From Climacteris rufus (Eukaryota > Chordata > Aves > Passeriformes > Climacteridae), in contig VZRZ01002673.1 in NCBI GenBank assembly GCA_013398175.1, positions 198,554-262,553 on the forward strand: a stretch of DNA of 64,000 bases, given 5' to 3'. This document shows, in pieces, positions 35,273-47,300 of this stretch. Made by a program: the position numbers and the translations under genes. The notes under the pieces were generated by a model. It was not told where the DNA came from. It searched no databases and saw only the letters and a program-made list of their open reading frames with translations. How positions within the stretch are numbered: position 1 is the first letter of the stretch; each line of letters begins with the position of its first letter.

Positions 35273-38200
35273 GTAAGGAATTCTAAAGACACTCAGCTTG
35301 GCAGGTATTTACTGTGTTGTTTAGCTCTTGGAGGCTGAAGAGAGAAGCTTTCTCTGAGAGCCTTTCATGGTGCGCTTTGGAGACTTGGGCAGCTGTATGA
35401 GGGTCTGCAGCTCTCTCTGAAATGTCAAAATCTCCCCCAGCTCATTGTTCAGCTCAAAGGCTGTGTCAGAATTGCAAAAGCCTCTGGAAAAGCCTTCTTT
35501 CCTTCTGCTTTTCTATTGGAATCAGTGGGAAAGCCTCAGGGAAAGCAGTGCCAGGCCTCTGCTGAGAAGGAACCAATCATAACCTTTCTGCATCCTCCTG
35601 CACTTGTAGTGTTGGGGGTAGTTTGCAGCTAGGAGTTGCAAAGGTGAATTGTGTGCTGATGATAAATACCTTTCATGCTTTAAGTTTTCACTGTTCTGTT
35701 TTATGAGCTGCACCTCTGCTCTTGAAGTATGAGAGAGATGTAGGAGGCAGAGGCAAGGGCCCCACAGTCAAGGAGCTCTCCTTGCCAGCAGTTCTTATTG
35801 GCACAATTGTCTGCAGTGTTCTCACAGGAAAAGCATGGTTCCTCCTAGAAAAAAAGCAAATGGGGAATGGGTACTGCTGATCACATGCACATCCTCAAGG
35901 GGAACCCAGCTCCTCAAACCGGAGGAGCAGTTGATTCCTCCTTGTGCTGGCTTCAGTGAATCTGCCTCTACTTGTTTTTGAGCTGGTGCCACCAGCTGAA
36001 GCTAGGTACCTCTGCTGGTACCAGACAGGAGAAAAAAGACACCTAGTATACCTAGCATTAAGTTGTGCAGCCTGGAAAAGATGACCACCTAGTTAAAAGG
36101 CATGTGTCTGGCTCCGGCTTGTTTGATGTGCCATGCCAGCACTTTCATATGCAGTCAGGTACCAGCAGAGTTCAGGATTTACGCCTGTGCGTTGTTCTGC
36201 TGGGGTAAGACTGTTGGTGCTGTTGCCTTTCTTTGCCAGCCTCCAGTCACACTTATCTGGTGAAGACAGATCAAAATGCAACTTGCAGCCCATGTGATTT
36301 CCATCAGCTAAGGTGCCCTGCCCCTTCCCAATAGCAGAGCCTTTGTCAGAGGGCTGTCTGAAACACCCAACCCATCTCTGCTGCAGCTTGTTGCAACAAT
36401 TGCCATGGGCAACCTCTCCTATTTGGTAGGGGAGGAGAGCCTAAGAGGCAGGGAAACAAAAGCTGTGGCAAAGGAGAACCAGTCTGTGCAGGCTCGGTGG
36501 CTGGCATCTCTTGCTTGTGCAAGAAATCAGCCAAGGCAGTGAGTGAGGGAGGTCACAGAGCTTTAAATGCCCCCACCATTTTGCCAGGCTTCCTGTGGTG
36601 TGCTGTTTTGTGGGGCTTGAAGGGGTGAGGGCTGAATCTGAAGCATCCCGAAGATAGCAGGATCCTGAAAGATCTCAGGACCTCCCACTCCTTTTTCTTC
36701 TCATGCTGGCCTTGTTGGGCTCTATGCAAGCAAGGAATGTTTGATAGTAAAGCTCCTCCTGAACACCCTCCCTCCCACAGGTTACCAATTTCAGTGCTGC
36801 CTCTGCCACATGAACGCCCATTTCATGGGCTGCCCCTTTCATACTTTCTACTGACATTTTACTCACTGTCACTTCCAAAAGGGAATTCAGGCTGTTTCTA
36901 AGAAACACTCCTCACTTGCATAGATTCTTAATTTTTGATGTAATAGGAGAGAGGCGGTCTGCCTGTTGCTGTGCCTGTTTGTGTCGCGCGATGAGAAATG
37001 TGAGCTGTCTCTGATGGCAGCGTGCTCTGATTGATGCCGGTGGCATCTGGTGTCCGTGGGCCTCGCTCGGTCTGGGCTGAGCAGCTGGTCTGATAAACAA
37101 ATCTGTACCCAATTCCAGTTTCCTGAATGGAAAAACACAGCTTCTTTGTGATGCGTTGTAGTCACATCTGATCTCGGCGGTTGTGTGTCTTTCTCCCAGC
37201 AGAGAGCTGTTCCTCTCATGCACAGCTGCTTATCTAATGCTCCTCAGACTGGACTGTGTGATTTCTGCAACTGCAGCTGCGAGAGGGTCCCCATCAGAGA
37301 GCACAGTGCCTCCAGAGCCCACTTCTGTCTGTCCCCTGCATTATTTGTCCCGCTGATCAGGCATGGTGCTGCTCCTTGTGCTCCCATTACTGCGTAGTGC
37401 CATCAGGCTTTCTCTCCTCCTCAGCACACAGCACAGGTTTCTGTGCTTGCCTTCCTCAGGATGCCTGTGGCTGGTAAAGCCTTACTGCATCGCAGTGCAG
37501 CTGGCATCCAGTTCTCCCTGTGCGTTTGGTACAAGACCAGCTGTCCTGGAGGAGGGACAGAGGGACCCAGGACAGAGGCACTGTCAGAACTTGAGCATCA
37601 TCTCTGGCAGCTGTGCATCTGCAGCCTGTGGCATGGAGCTAGGCAGTGCAAGGCAGAGCAAGCAGCCTGCAAGATGCAGGGTCAGTGGCTAAAGTAACTT
37701 GTTTGTAACTTCTCTGGGTCTCTTTTCACCCTCTCAAGCAAGTGTGGTCCACATATTGTATGCACAAAGACCACTGAAAGGAGATTGATCCATTCTTTAC
37801 TAATAGCTCTCTGTGGCTTCAGATCTCAGAAGAGGCAAAGCTGTACAGTTTTCCAACAGGCTTCCATGGTGTGACCCAGAACTGTCCCCTGCCCTTGAAT
37901 AACACCCTGGATTCTTGATTTTCTCTCCTTTTAACTCTTTCCCAGGAACACTTCCCATGGAGGTCATGCCTCTGGCTTTCAGAACAAACATGTTATTCCA
38001 TTAGTCGTTCCTGCTCTATATCTGAAGCACAAGCTCTGTTGCTCCAGGGGACCAGCTCCTGAGGGCAGGGGCCAGAGGGTTGCTCTGACACTCCAGCAGA
38101 ATTTTGTAGTTATGCCCTAACTGGGAACAGGCTGCAGCTGCCTGCGCAAGCCTCTCGTGTGTAAGCACAGCACACTGTGCTGGTGGATCAGCCTAGACAA

Positions 38201-39782
38201 GTCTTATCTGCAGATTAAATGATTCAGTGGTCCTTACCTAATAAGTGAGGAATTTGTGCCTAGGCCCTGACACTGCATCTAAATTTATGCACTGCAGTCG
38301 GACAAGGAGCTTGGATTTGTTCCGTTCCCTTCCTGAAAAGGGAGGAAGCAGTTTTCTCTGCAAGTAAATCCAGGTAGTCCCCTGGGACTGACTGCAACCG
38401 TAGTTTAGTCTCCTCTTTTAAAGCAAGGCTAGGGGGAAACAAGAAAAGAGAATAATAAGAAAGCTTTTTTTCCTCCCTGATCTTTCTGCCACTTTGCCTC
38501 TTCCTTTTACCTGCTCCAAGCAGCACCAGTCCATGCTTGTGGCTCCTTAGATGAAGGGCTCTCAGAAGCCTTGTGACTGTCCATCCTTTGCACATGTTGC
38601 TGAGAGGCCTCACTGTAACAGCCTTTTCATGTAACTCAGCAACATGAAAAGTTACAGGATGGTCAAACTTACGAGCAGAACTGGGAAGAGGTGTTTTTTT
38701 GCGGGGTGGATTGTTGTGGGTTTTTTTTCACTGGGGGATAAGAGGGAATCATGGGGACAGTTAACAGGATTCTTGTGAGGATGGAGAAGGGGACAAATGC
38801 ATGCCTGGAAGAAGCCTCCCCTCAAATTTAGCCTGCTTAGAGCTGTGAGATAACACAGCACAGGTCCAGTACAGTAGTGCAGGTTGGTACTAAGGCAGGC
38901 CGTAGCTGGTACCCCTCAGCCAGGCAGTGAAAAGCTGCTAGAGCCACCTTCGGGCAGCACATAGCAAAGAAAGTTTTTCCCAAGTGAAAAAAACAGTCAT
39001 CTGACTCGTGTGGAGTCACTGGAGCAGGACGACCTGAGTCATGCCTGTGAGCTGGAGGGAGTGGTTGCATGGCAGAAAGATGGCTCAGTTCACAGGGCAG
39101 AGATTTACCCCTGTAAGGGGGGCACCCACTCAGAAAAAGCTGGAGAGGACAGGCATGCAGGGTTCCACTCTGCTTTGCCCAGGGGGCTCCTGGTGAGCTG
39201 GAAGCAGGCAACTTGTGCCTTTTGAGGAGAACCCAGTGACTGATACTTTCTCCCTTTTGGTATCCCCAGATTCACCTGTTTTCCCTTCTCACTAAAACCT
39301 TACAGCTCCCTGTTCTTTTTTCTGATCCTTGAAAAGTTTGTTTTCCTTTTTAGCTCCTTTTAAGTCCTTTAGGTCCTGTTGGGGTGAGAAAGTAAGGCGG
39401 CTGTAGGAAGGGGGAATTAACAATGGAACCACAGTGCCCATCTGATTCACAGAGTCAAAGTTAAAAGGTGCTAAATAATTTACTGTTTGGATTGAAATGC
39501 CAACTAGTTTTGATCCCTCCCATTCCCAGTTTAACGTAAAACACAGCTGCTGCTATATATGGCAGGGATTGTTCCCCCCATCTTTTGCATCCTCTGTATT
39601 GATAACTATTACTGCTTTTACTGTGGTTTCCTAACAGTGTATGTCATCTGTGACTGAAAGGTGGTAAGAGCTAAATAGTATGACCATGATCATTATTAGG
39701 GCCCCCAGCTGAGCATGGACCATCGCTCCTGTTCAGTGCTTGATGCCTTCTGTTAAGAAATTGTTTTCCCTCTGTCTGACAG
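35273..39782 (+). other. HIPK2: HIPK2 intron 9
   Basis: GT-AG intron of 4510 bases, phase 0. It holds small open frames of about 110-125 codons on both strands (for example 36887-37219 and 38837-39211, minus) that match nothing known. No mobile element or RNA gene is recognised. Confidence 0.87.
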
Positions 39783-39925
39783 CAAGCATGGCCCAGTGGC
39801 ACTCAGCAGATCCTGCTTCCTCCTGCCTGGCAGCAGCTGACCGGGGTGGCCACCCACACTTCTGTCCAGCACGCAACCGTCATCCCGGAGTCCATGGCAG
39901 GCACCCAACCGCTGGCAGACTGGAG
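39783..39925 (+). CDS. HIPK2: HIPK2 exon 10
   Basis: The exon follows CTGACAG and ends GGAG|GTAAAC, splitting an arginine codon (phase 2). It encodes QAWPSGTQQILLPPAWQQ, then LTGVATHTSVQHATVI and PESMAGTQPLADW. Human HIPK2 differs only slightly (PETMAGTQQLADWR). It is a Gln/Thr-rich, probably disordered stretch in the interaction region. Confidence 0.97.
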
Positions 39926-40254
39926 GTAAACTGGGGGTGCTTGGAGGCTCCTGAAGTACCCACAGGTGCTGGAGGAGGTGTGAGGGATGGGGGTCTTGTG
40001 AGGCTGCAGGGCTGGGGGGACAAGGGTGGCAGCCTCTGACCCCACTGTCTGAGAGCTGTGGACAACTTCTCCATTGCATGTCTTTGGAGCAGAATGCTGT
40101 GCCCACAACACTCCTTTCAGTCTTTTCCCTGGGGAAAACGCTCCACCTTGGGGGGACTAGGAGCCCACCAGGCCCTGGAGGGGAGGGTGGTGGAAGAGCC
40201 TGCTGAGGAGCCGTGGTTGCATTTTAAGCGTGCTCCTGTGTCCCCGCTGTGCAG
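39926..40254 (+). other. HIPK2: HIPK2 intron 10
   Basis: GT-AG intron of 329 bases, phase 2, the shortest in the window. It is fairly G-rich, with no other feature. Confidence 0.92.
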
Positions 40255-40431
40255 GAACACGCACGCCCACGGCAGCCACTACAACCCCATCATGCAGCAG
40301 CCCACGCTGCTGGCCAGCCACGTGGCCCTGCCCGCCGCCCAGCCCGTCAACGTGGGCGTCGCTCACGTCATGCGCCAGCCGCCCGCCGCCGCCTCCGCCA
40401 GGAAGAGCAAGCAGCACCAGTCGGCTCCGCG
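40255..40431 (+). CDS. HIPK2: HIPK2 exon 11: basic and His-rich segment
   Basis: The exon starts after GTGCAG, completing the split arginine, and ends CCGCG|GTGAGT, splitting another arginine (phase 2). It encodes NTHAHGSHYNPIMQQPTL, then LASHVALPAAQPVNVGVA, HVMRQPPAAASARKSKQHQ and SAP. RKSK begins the basic stretch that contributes to nuclear localisation in HIPK2. GC content and CpG are very high compared with the introns and exons 3-7. If intron 11 is retained the frame meets TGA at 40433-40435, right after the arginine codon. A solo LTR begins 12 bases past the exon. Confidence 0.96.
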
Positions 40432-40492
40432 GTGAGTGCCAGTGTTGCCTGAAAAGGCCAGCCCAAAAACTGAGACTAGTCAGGAGTAAGGG

Positions 40493-40498
40493 AATAAA
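40493..40498 (+). terminator. Sense-strand AATAAA inside the solo LTR
   Basis: AATAAA lies on the HIPK2 sense strand 62 bases past the exon 11 splice donor and is followed by GT-rich GGTGGGTATTTATT. It could act as an intronic polyadenylation site in the pre-mRNA. The nearby U1-binding donor would be expected to suppress it. Use is not shown. Confidence 0.3.
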
Positions 40499-40602
40499 AG
40501 GTGGGTATTTATTCGAAAGGCCTTCAAAGGTACATTTAGGGCAGACAAAGCCCCCCCAGGGGCATCACCCAAAATGGATGACGAGTCACAAGTTCTCCAC
40601 AC

Positions 40603-40627
40603 TTTTATAGGTTTGGTCCATTTGCAT
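40603..40627 (-). promoter_or_regulatory. LTR core promoter: octamer plus TATA box
   Basis: Reading leftwards on the minus strand, ATGCAAAT (40627-40620) stands about 10 bases before TATAAAA (40609-40603), a classic Pol II arrangement. Transcription would start near 40575-40580 and head towards HIPK2 exon 11 in antisense. An AATAAA at 40513-40508 would normally end such transcripts within the LTR. Confidence 0.55.
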
Positions 40628-43380
40628 ATCAGCATAAATTCACCAATTAAAACTTTGCAATTTCTCCCTAGCTCCCTTAGCGCGCCTCCCCCCCCTTTAG
40701 AAGCTTGGGCCTGGGCAGTCTAAGTGTCCTTGAAGGGTGAGTCCAGAGAGGCACTGTTATGTCTATAGAGAACAGCAACTAATGAGCTATAAAGCATACA
40801 CACCAGGCAATATAGAATTTGAAAAATATAAGGGTTAAAACCTAAGGCAACACCAGGGGCTCCCTCCCTGCCTGCTTCCCAGGGCAGCCCTGGAGTGCCG
40901 GCTCGCTGATGAGGGAGGTGCTCGCTGACACCTGTGGGGAAAAATAAAGTTTGCTCCACAGCCCACGAGGGATTAGGTCACACATTTTGGGACAGGGCTC
41001 TTCTCTGCCTCACTTCTTCAGTACCCAGGAGGTAGTCGGGTGTATTTTATACCCAGTGAGCATTGTTTGGTGTGGGAGTTAGTGGCTGGAAAAGATGCAG
41101 TGTGGGACAATCAGGCCCTGTTCACACAGCTCATGATGCTGCTGTGATTACCTGAGGCCTTGTAGTCACCATGATTAAAAGCGTAACTATATTCTCAGGT
41201 CAGCATGGCACAGTGCCCTGTTGCCACACTTTTTCTTCCCACATCATCTGAAAGAAGCACTCCTGAGGTGCAATATCTGCCCCTGAGGGGACTGCATCTT
41301 CAGGAACATATGCCTGATGTGTACACACCGGATCTGCTCTTTCAAAAGCAAGGGGGTCTGAACCTGTCTTCTGAGCTTTATTGTCATGTGGAGTGGAGGA
41401 CTGGGGTGGCTTTAGGCTACCTCGAGCTCTCTATCTCCTAACACAGGTTGTTAGCCCAGCTTCAACAATCCACACCAGCAACAGATACCCACACTGGCCT
41501 TGTTATAATCATGGCAGCATAAAACAGGGAGCATTTTATAAGGATATCTCATACAGGGCGGTCCTTAGAATCTCTCAGCTCTCGGTAGGACCATTTGGCT
41601 CTGCAAGGAGGACTCTGGGGTTTCTCGCGTAACTTGGATGGTAGGATGGTTGCAGTGCCTGTCTCAGCACTGTAATCTTGTTCAGAGGTCAAGGCTGTTC
41701 AAGATGTATGTGCAGCTGTTCTGGAGAAGGTGCTCTGGACTGTGCAGCTATCACACTTCTTAAAAAAAATAACAAAAAGTACAAAATAGTGCAAGGGAGA
41801 GAACCAAAATGGGTCACCACTTGTGCAGTGGCAAAAACAGAGGAGCTTGAGGTTTTCCTGGGTGACTGGACTGGGGCCAGAGGAGCTCTGAGTTCGCAAC
41901 CAGTTTCACTCAAGTTAAGAAGCCACTATTTAAATTCTTCCCATTTATCTTCTCTCTAATTTTGGATTTACTTTGGGTGGGCTCCAGCTGTCTTAGTCTT
42001 TTCATAATATAGACAAGAGGCAACTCTGTCCCCAACAGGCCAGCAAAAGAGAGTGCCTGTTGCAGCCAGTGTGCCTGTGCAGGGCCTCTGGTCTCCATCA
42101 CTCTCCAGGGGCAGGGTGGCAGTGTCCAGGAGGAACTGGGCACTCCCAGAGCTAAGGGTTTCTACAGCTTCATTGACTGTGACTCTTTTTGTAGCCAAAT
42201 GAGGGACCATGTTCCTTTGGAGAGGAGGGTACTCCACGCTGCTCATTGGTATTCAAAAAGCACTTTGAATGCTACTGTGCAGCCATTTGTTATGCAAAAG
42301 AGCCTGTGTAAGTTGGTGTAGTGTGATATACTGCCAGGGTGACTTCCTTTTGATGGATGTCACCTATTCCTTTTGTTAGCTTTCGGGCCAGGCTGAACAT
42401 GCAGCCCAGGCCCCACTGTAGAACAAAACCAGAACTTTGGGGTTGTTTTTCTTTTTGAATCTCCAGATGTTCTGCAATACTGAGAAGAAATACAAGGAAG
42501 AAAGGAAGTGTGGGAAATGAGTGAAATGGGCTTTAGTCAGTGTGCTTTGGTAAATAACCCCATCTGTAGATCCACGCTGCACTGTTTGGCAGATAGGTTT
42601 GTGTTCAAATCCCTGATCCAAGTGGGGCTTTTCCAACTGGTCAGGGAGGGAAGTAGGAACACTGGGAATGTTTTTCTACTGTGTAATAAAAGTACTGTTC
42701 ATTTCTTTCTGAATTCTGTATGCTGTATGCTGCTTCACATGGGAATCAAATGAAACTGAGTATTTGTTCTCCCATCTGCCTGCTCTCGTCTATGGGATAT
42801 CACTGTCCTGGAGGATAAAGTATTGAGCAGGAAATACTCATTGAAAAAGATTTTAAATAGAAATCCATTTCTGTTTAATTAAATTAAAAAACAGATTTCC
42901 TGATAAGTCATTGCTATTGTCCACAATAAATTCTAATTTTTACCTCTAGTTTTTTTTCTGGTTAAAAAATATCTGGTCATGATGCATGCATGCAGGATAC
43001 AGGTGAAAGGAATTATCATTTGGGTGGTTCTCCCTCCTGTGACAGCCATACTGTGCCTGCCTTTGTTCTGTATGTCTGGACTGCATGACTGGCCTTTGCC
43101 CTCCCAAAACAAACTCCTGAGAGGCAGCATTTCTCATCTGGAAATTTCTAGGGAAAACACATTTGAATTTTTTACTGAAAGAAACTACTTTTCTGCCAAT
43201 TATATGATTCAGTCATGAAAGGCACCGTCTTCCTTGAAGAAGTGACTGTGCCAATGTTGCAGTTTTCCTAGCCTCCAGAAACCAGTGCTACTGAATCACA
43301 GAGCAGGCCTCACAAACCACGACAACGGGCAACTTAAGCAGACAGAGTTTTAACCAACTAACACCTTCTCCCATTTCCAG

Positions 43381-43662
43381 GAACGCATCCACCTATGAAG
43401 TGTCATCCTCTCAGTCCATCAGCTCTCCGCAGCGGTCGAAGCGAGTGAAGGAGAACACCCCTCCCCGCTGTGCCATGGTGCACAACAGCCCTGCCTGCAG
43501 CAGCTCCGTCACGTGCGGCTGGGGCGACGCGGCCACCAGCAGCACGCGCGAGCGGCAGCGGCAGACGATCGTCATCCCCGACACCCCCAGCCCCGCCGTC
43601 AGCGTCATCACCATCAGCAGCGACACGGACGAAGAGGAAGAGCAGAAGCATGCACCCACCAG
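43381..43662 (+). CDS. HIPK2: HIPK2 exon 12: nuclear localisation and SUMO-interaction motif
   Basis: The exon follows TTCCAG, completes the split arginine and ends ACCAG|GTGAGC (phase 2). It encodes NASTYEVSSSQSISSPQRS, then KRVKENTPPRCAMVHNSP, a Cys/Ser-rich stretch, TTR-like RERQRQTIVIPDTPSPAVS, and VITISSDTDEEEEQKHAPT. KRVKENTPPR is basic, as expected for a nuclear-localisation signal. VSVITISSDTDEEEE is a SUMO-interaction motif: a hydrophobic core VITI followed by serines and acids, which in HIPK2 drives recruitment to nuclear bodies within the speckle-retention region. Third positions are GC-rich. Human matches throughout. Confidence 0.97.
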
Positions 43663-43864
43663 GTGAGCAGGGCTTCGCTGCTCTTTGCTGCGTGCAGAAG
43701 AAAGGGAGGGGGCAGAGAAGTGCTGGAACATCCCAGGAGTTGCTGTAGGGTTTCAGGAGCTACGTTTGGGTCTCAGCATCCGAGTTGTTCTTCATTTGTG
43801 AGGAAAAATACTAGCTGAGGACTCCACAGGGTCAGGTGGTGCTCCCTTCTATGCTGTACGTTTG

Positions 43865-43935
43865 CTTTGTGTCCTTGGAGAAGTGCAATAGTCTCTCCAT
43901 GCTGTAGTCTCTCATCTCTAAGAAGAATAGTTTTC
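43865..43935 (-). mobile_element. Weak MIR-like fragment
   Basis: The + strand reads TTTGTGTCCTTGGAGAAGTG, then ATAGTCTCTCCATGCTGTAG, TCTCTCATCTCTAAGAAGAA. This loosely follows the reverse-complement MIR 'tgaccttgggcaagtcacttaacctctctg...cagtttcctcatctgtaaaatg'. Divergence is high. Confidence 0.4.
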
Positions 43936-44372
43936 TCTGTCTCCTTTCTGTGGAAAGGAGACCTTAGGTAGCCTGTGGTGATGAGCCTCTGTAAGTGAGA
44001 CAGCGGTTTAAAACAAAGACAAAAAGAAGGGCTTGGAAGGAAGGGACCTTTAATTTGCCTTTTCTCTTTCTAAGTGATCCAGGCATCTGTAAAGAGCATT
44101 AAATGACATCTTGCATATGGATATTTTTCTTTAAAAAGTTCACAAAAAGAGTGCTTCTAGCATAAACACCCAATAATGATAAATAATATTGTGAAAGATT
44201 TGCTCAATCCTGATTGTGTTGCCAAAACATCCTTGAACTATTGTAAAAGTGCAGAAACTGATTGGTTTTTGTCTGACTCTGCAGAGAGTCACAGATGAGG
44301 CTAGAAAGACCATGGTGGCTGAGTTTGCTCCTTAGAGAATTGCCTCACCCGAGTGAACAGGGTGGCCCAGGA

Positions 44373-44390
44373 CTGCTGCTGCTGCTGCTG
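44373..44390. repeat. (CTG)6 trinucleotide repeat
   Basis: Six perfect CTG units in intron 12. Short and intronic; likely polymorphic at most. Confidence 0.9.
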
Positions 44391-47300
44391 ATCATCTCTT
44401 GTGGATCAGAGAGGAGCTAATTTTCTAGGACTGTCCTTTCAGCACCTTTCATCACATGCAAGTGCTCTGAGTTTCCCATCTGATGCCAGTCACAAGACAT
44501 CACTCTGCTTTCAAAGTTGTAGAGAAGTAGCTTTGCAAACAGCTGAATAGTTACACCATCTTTACATTGGTAACTGAACTAGGAAATTTTTAACCTTATC
44601 CTTCCAGTGTTGTCAAGAGAGGATTATTTTTTTATTTGTTTAGACCACACTCCATGGCAGATTTTCCTTTAATCACTGGAGATAACTCTCTGGATCTCTG
44701 CATCTTTGCAGTGTGGTGGTAAGTGAAGCCTGCAAATGTGCACAGAACAGATGAGATGCATTTGGCCTCCAGGAGCTGAAAATCTGTAAAGAAGAGCCAT
44801 ATGATTCAGGCATCCAGGCTGGAATTTCAACATGCCTCCCAACAGCCACTGCCACTTCCCATTCCCCTTCTCCCTAATAGTGAACTCCACTGGGCAGTAA
44901 GAGCTCAATGCCTCTCAAAGTCAGGCTTGCCATGGATACAGTGGTTATCCTGAGGAATTGATCACAGGACAGTGTAACTTATTTTGCTTTAAGAAAAAAA
45001 AATGTTGCTAGAACATTCCTTACTTTGACGGGGGAAGAAAGTGTGTTTCCAGAAAGAGCTGTGGAAGTCAGGGCTCTTACAGGAAAGGAAGGGCAAGACA
45101 AAAGAGATGTTGAAAACTCAAGGGTCATGGAAGTTCTTTTATAGCACGTTTACCCATGCTGCTGATCCCAGGCTTTGGGAAATTATGAGCAAATATTTAA
45201 ACTTACCATGTGGGTGCATTTATGGGTCCAGAGAGGGGTGACGGAAAGAGCTGGGGATCCTGTAGCCATCTCAGCCAATGGTTGTCTCCTCTGCTTCAAC
45301 TTTGCTGCCATCTGAGCAGTTTCTTCACTCAGCACCTCTCCAGGAAGACAGACAGAACAAAATTTAGGAACATGTCTGGAAATCGGGTTGGGAGTTAGAG
45401 GTATTAAAATATTCTGGTCTACTGAGGGGCTTGAAAAGTTGTCCTGGGAGCCAGACTTACATAAACAAACTGACTTTGATATGAGTAAAGCATATTCTGG
45501 GCATGTTCCTGCCAGGGATCAGATCCCTGGCTACTTTTTGTATCCTTATGGCATATCTACAGAGTGCCAGGGTGCCAGCATTCCTGAAAGGCCAGAGCTT
45601 AAGAGCTAGATTTGATTTCTGAGCTATGCAGACACATTTTTCCATGGACATGAGTGAGTTAAATTGCCTGTGCAAATGTAACTAGAGCAAGTGGAGAATT
45701 AGAGGCAGAGACACAGGTGGAAAACAGCATGTCCAGAATGAGAATTTTTTGGTTAAAGTCTCCAGGAGAGCAAAATCAATTTGCTCAGTACCTTTTGACG
45801 TGGGTAGACGTAAGACCAGAGTCTCAGCTGGAGTGAGAGTGTAGCTTCCAGTCAAGGAAGCTGTATCAGCATTTAATGCAAATGAACTTTGTCCCTGCTG
45901 AAGTTGAAGTCCTTCTCATTGAAAGTTTGTCTCATTCAGGAAAATGCCTCTAAGTTTTCTTACTTGCCTGTTTTTTTGGCTCCAAGAAAAATGGGAGTGA
46001 CAATGAAGTATGTGCTTTAATGTAATCAGTGCCCAAAGGTTCAGGATCTGAGTCAAAAATGAAACCATGCAAAGAATGCATTATCTTGCTCCTATATGCA
46101 AATATTACCATATTGGGCAATAGCTGTGCTGTGGGGGTGAAAAATAAGGAATCACTTGAAGCATGCTATTTTTCACATCCTAGAAACATTAGCCTTCTCT
46201 AGGTTAAAATGTAGGAATCATATGGCACTTGACAAATCAAAGGTAATTGCCTGATCCCGTCTTACTGATAGCAGTGGTAACTTTGCATTAACTTCACTGT
46301 CATTGAATCAGCTCCTAAATTTGCTATAGCACTTCCTTCTCCTACTTCTTACAGGCCTAGAAATTGCCCTTTGACCTATGAAACTAAAAATGTTTATTTT
46401 ATTGATTCCTCAGTGAAGAGAGATTGTGGTTGTGAGAAGCAGTAGATCCTTTGACAATGTAAGAGTTCATCAGTCTCAGTTTAAAAAGTACTGGTAATGT
46501 TGATAAAATAGGATATTGCTGATGCAAAAGGATTTACTCTGCTTGGATTTACTCTGACAGAAAAGCCTTTCCACCATACCAGAACAGCAGAGAGAGCTTT
46601 TCTTGTGCAAGCGATGCATATTTTTTATTGGTGAAAGAAATATCTTAAAAATTCATTGGGATATGGGTAGAATTTTCCTTTTCCTACTGACTGGTAGGAA
46701 ATGTTTTGTTATATGTTTATGAAATATTAGATGATCAGGAAGGCAGGGCAGCACATTGCTTGTTTTGCACTGTTGATGAGTGTAGCTTGGTGTAATCTGT
46801 ATAAAGCCAATAGTAATCTGAAAATGTTGGGCTCCTGCTGGGTAGAGGTGCTGGGGAGGTGGTGTGAGACAGCTCTGGAGGACCTGCTCCATGGAGCCTT
46901 GTCAAAGGGGGCCATCTACTGGGCCCCAGCCCCGTGGCTGGGGCAGAGTCACTGAGGAGGAACCTCAGCTACAGTTCAGCAGGGCCTGTCCTCAGAGAGA
47001 TGGCCAGAGATTTTCAGGAGTAAATTCCTGATTAGAAAAGTCAATTTGTCAAAACCAAGGCTGTTTTGCTGGCTACATTGATTTTTTTTTCTAGTAATAC
47101 CCCCAACACAGTGAAATCTGGAGAAGCTTCAAAACTGCAAGAGGCTTTGACCTTTATTTAAGCAAAGAAAGTGTTAGGGGATTAACTAATTAAGGAGAAG
47201 ACTTCTCATTTTTGGTATAATGGAGGGCTTTGTTTCTTCAAAACGTAATCAAATAATAGGAAAAATAAATTGAAATGGTCCAAAAAAAAGGGAACATTTT

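Larger units (their letters stand above)
40443..40852 (-). mobile_element. Solo endogenous-retrovirus LTR, 410 bp, antisense to HIPK2
   Basis: The ends are inverted repeats, TGTTGCCT at 40443-40450 and AGGCAACA at 40845-40852, with the canonical TG...CA. CCAG is present directly on both sides (40439-40442 and 40853-40856) and is read as a 4-bp target-site duplication. On the minus strand, in order, are ATTGG (inverted CCAAT), an octamer ATGCAAAT (40627-40620), a TATA box TATAAAA (40609-40603) and AATAAA (40513-40508). That is the layout of U3-R-U5. No gag, pol or env is present, so it is a solo LTR left by recombination between two LTRs. The sequence looks like LTRs abundant in songbirds, from memory only. 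The matching terminal repeats and duplication argue for a fairly recent insertion. Confidence 0.85.
40432..43380 (+). other. HIPK2: HIPK2 intron 11 with solo LTR near its start
   Basis: GT-AG intron of 2949 bases, phase 2. Only 11 bases of intron (GTGAGTGCCAG) precede a 410-bp solo LTR; the remaining 2.5 kb shows an A-rich patch at 41761-41790 and no other recognised element. Confidence 0.9.

Noticed and set aside
40443..40852. Possible complete endogenous retrovirus
   Set aside because: Only one LTR is present, flanked directly by the target duplication; no internal region or pol-like frame follows.
43403..43731. Antisense frames of 82 and 106 codons over exon 12
   Set aside because: Shadows of the GC-rich coding exon; Arg/Ala-rich products from CpG-rich codons.
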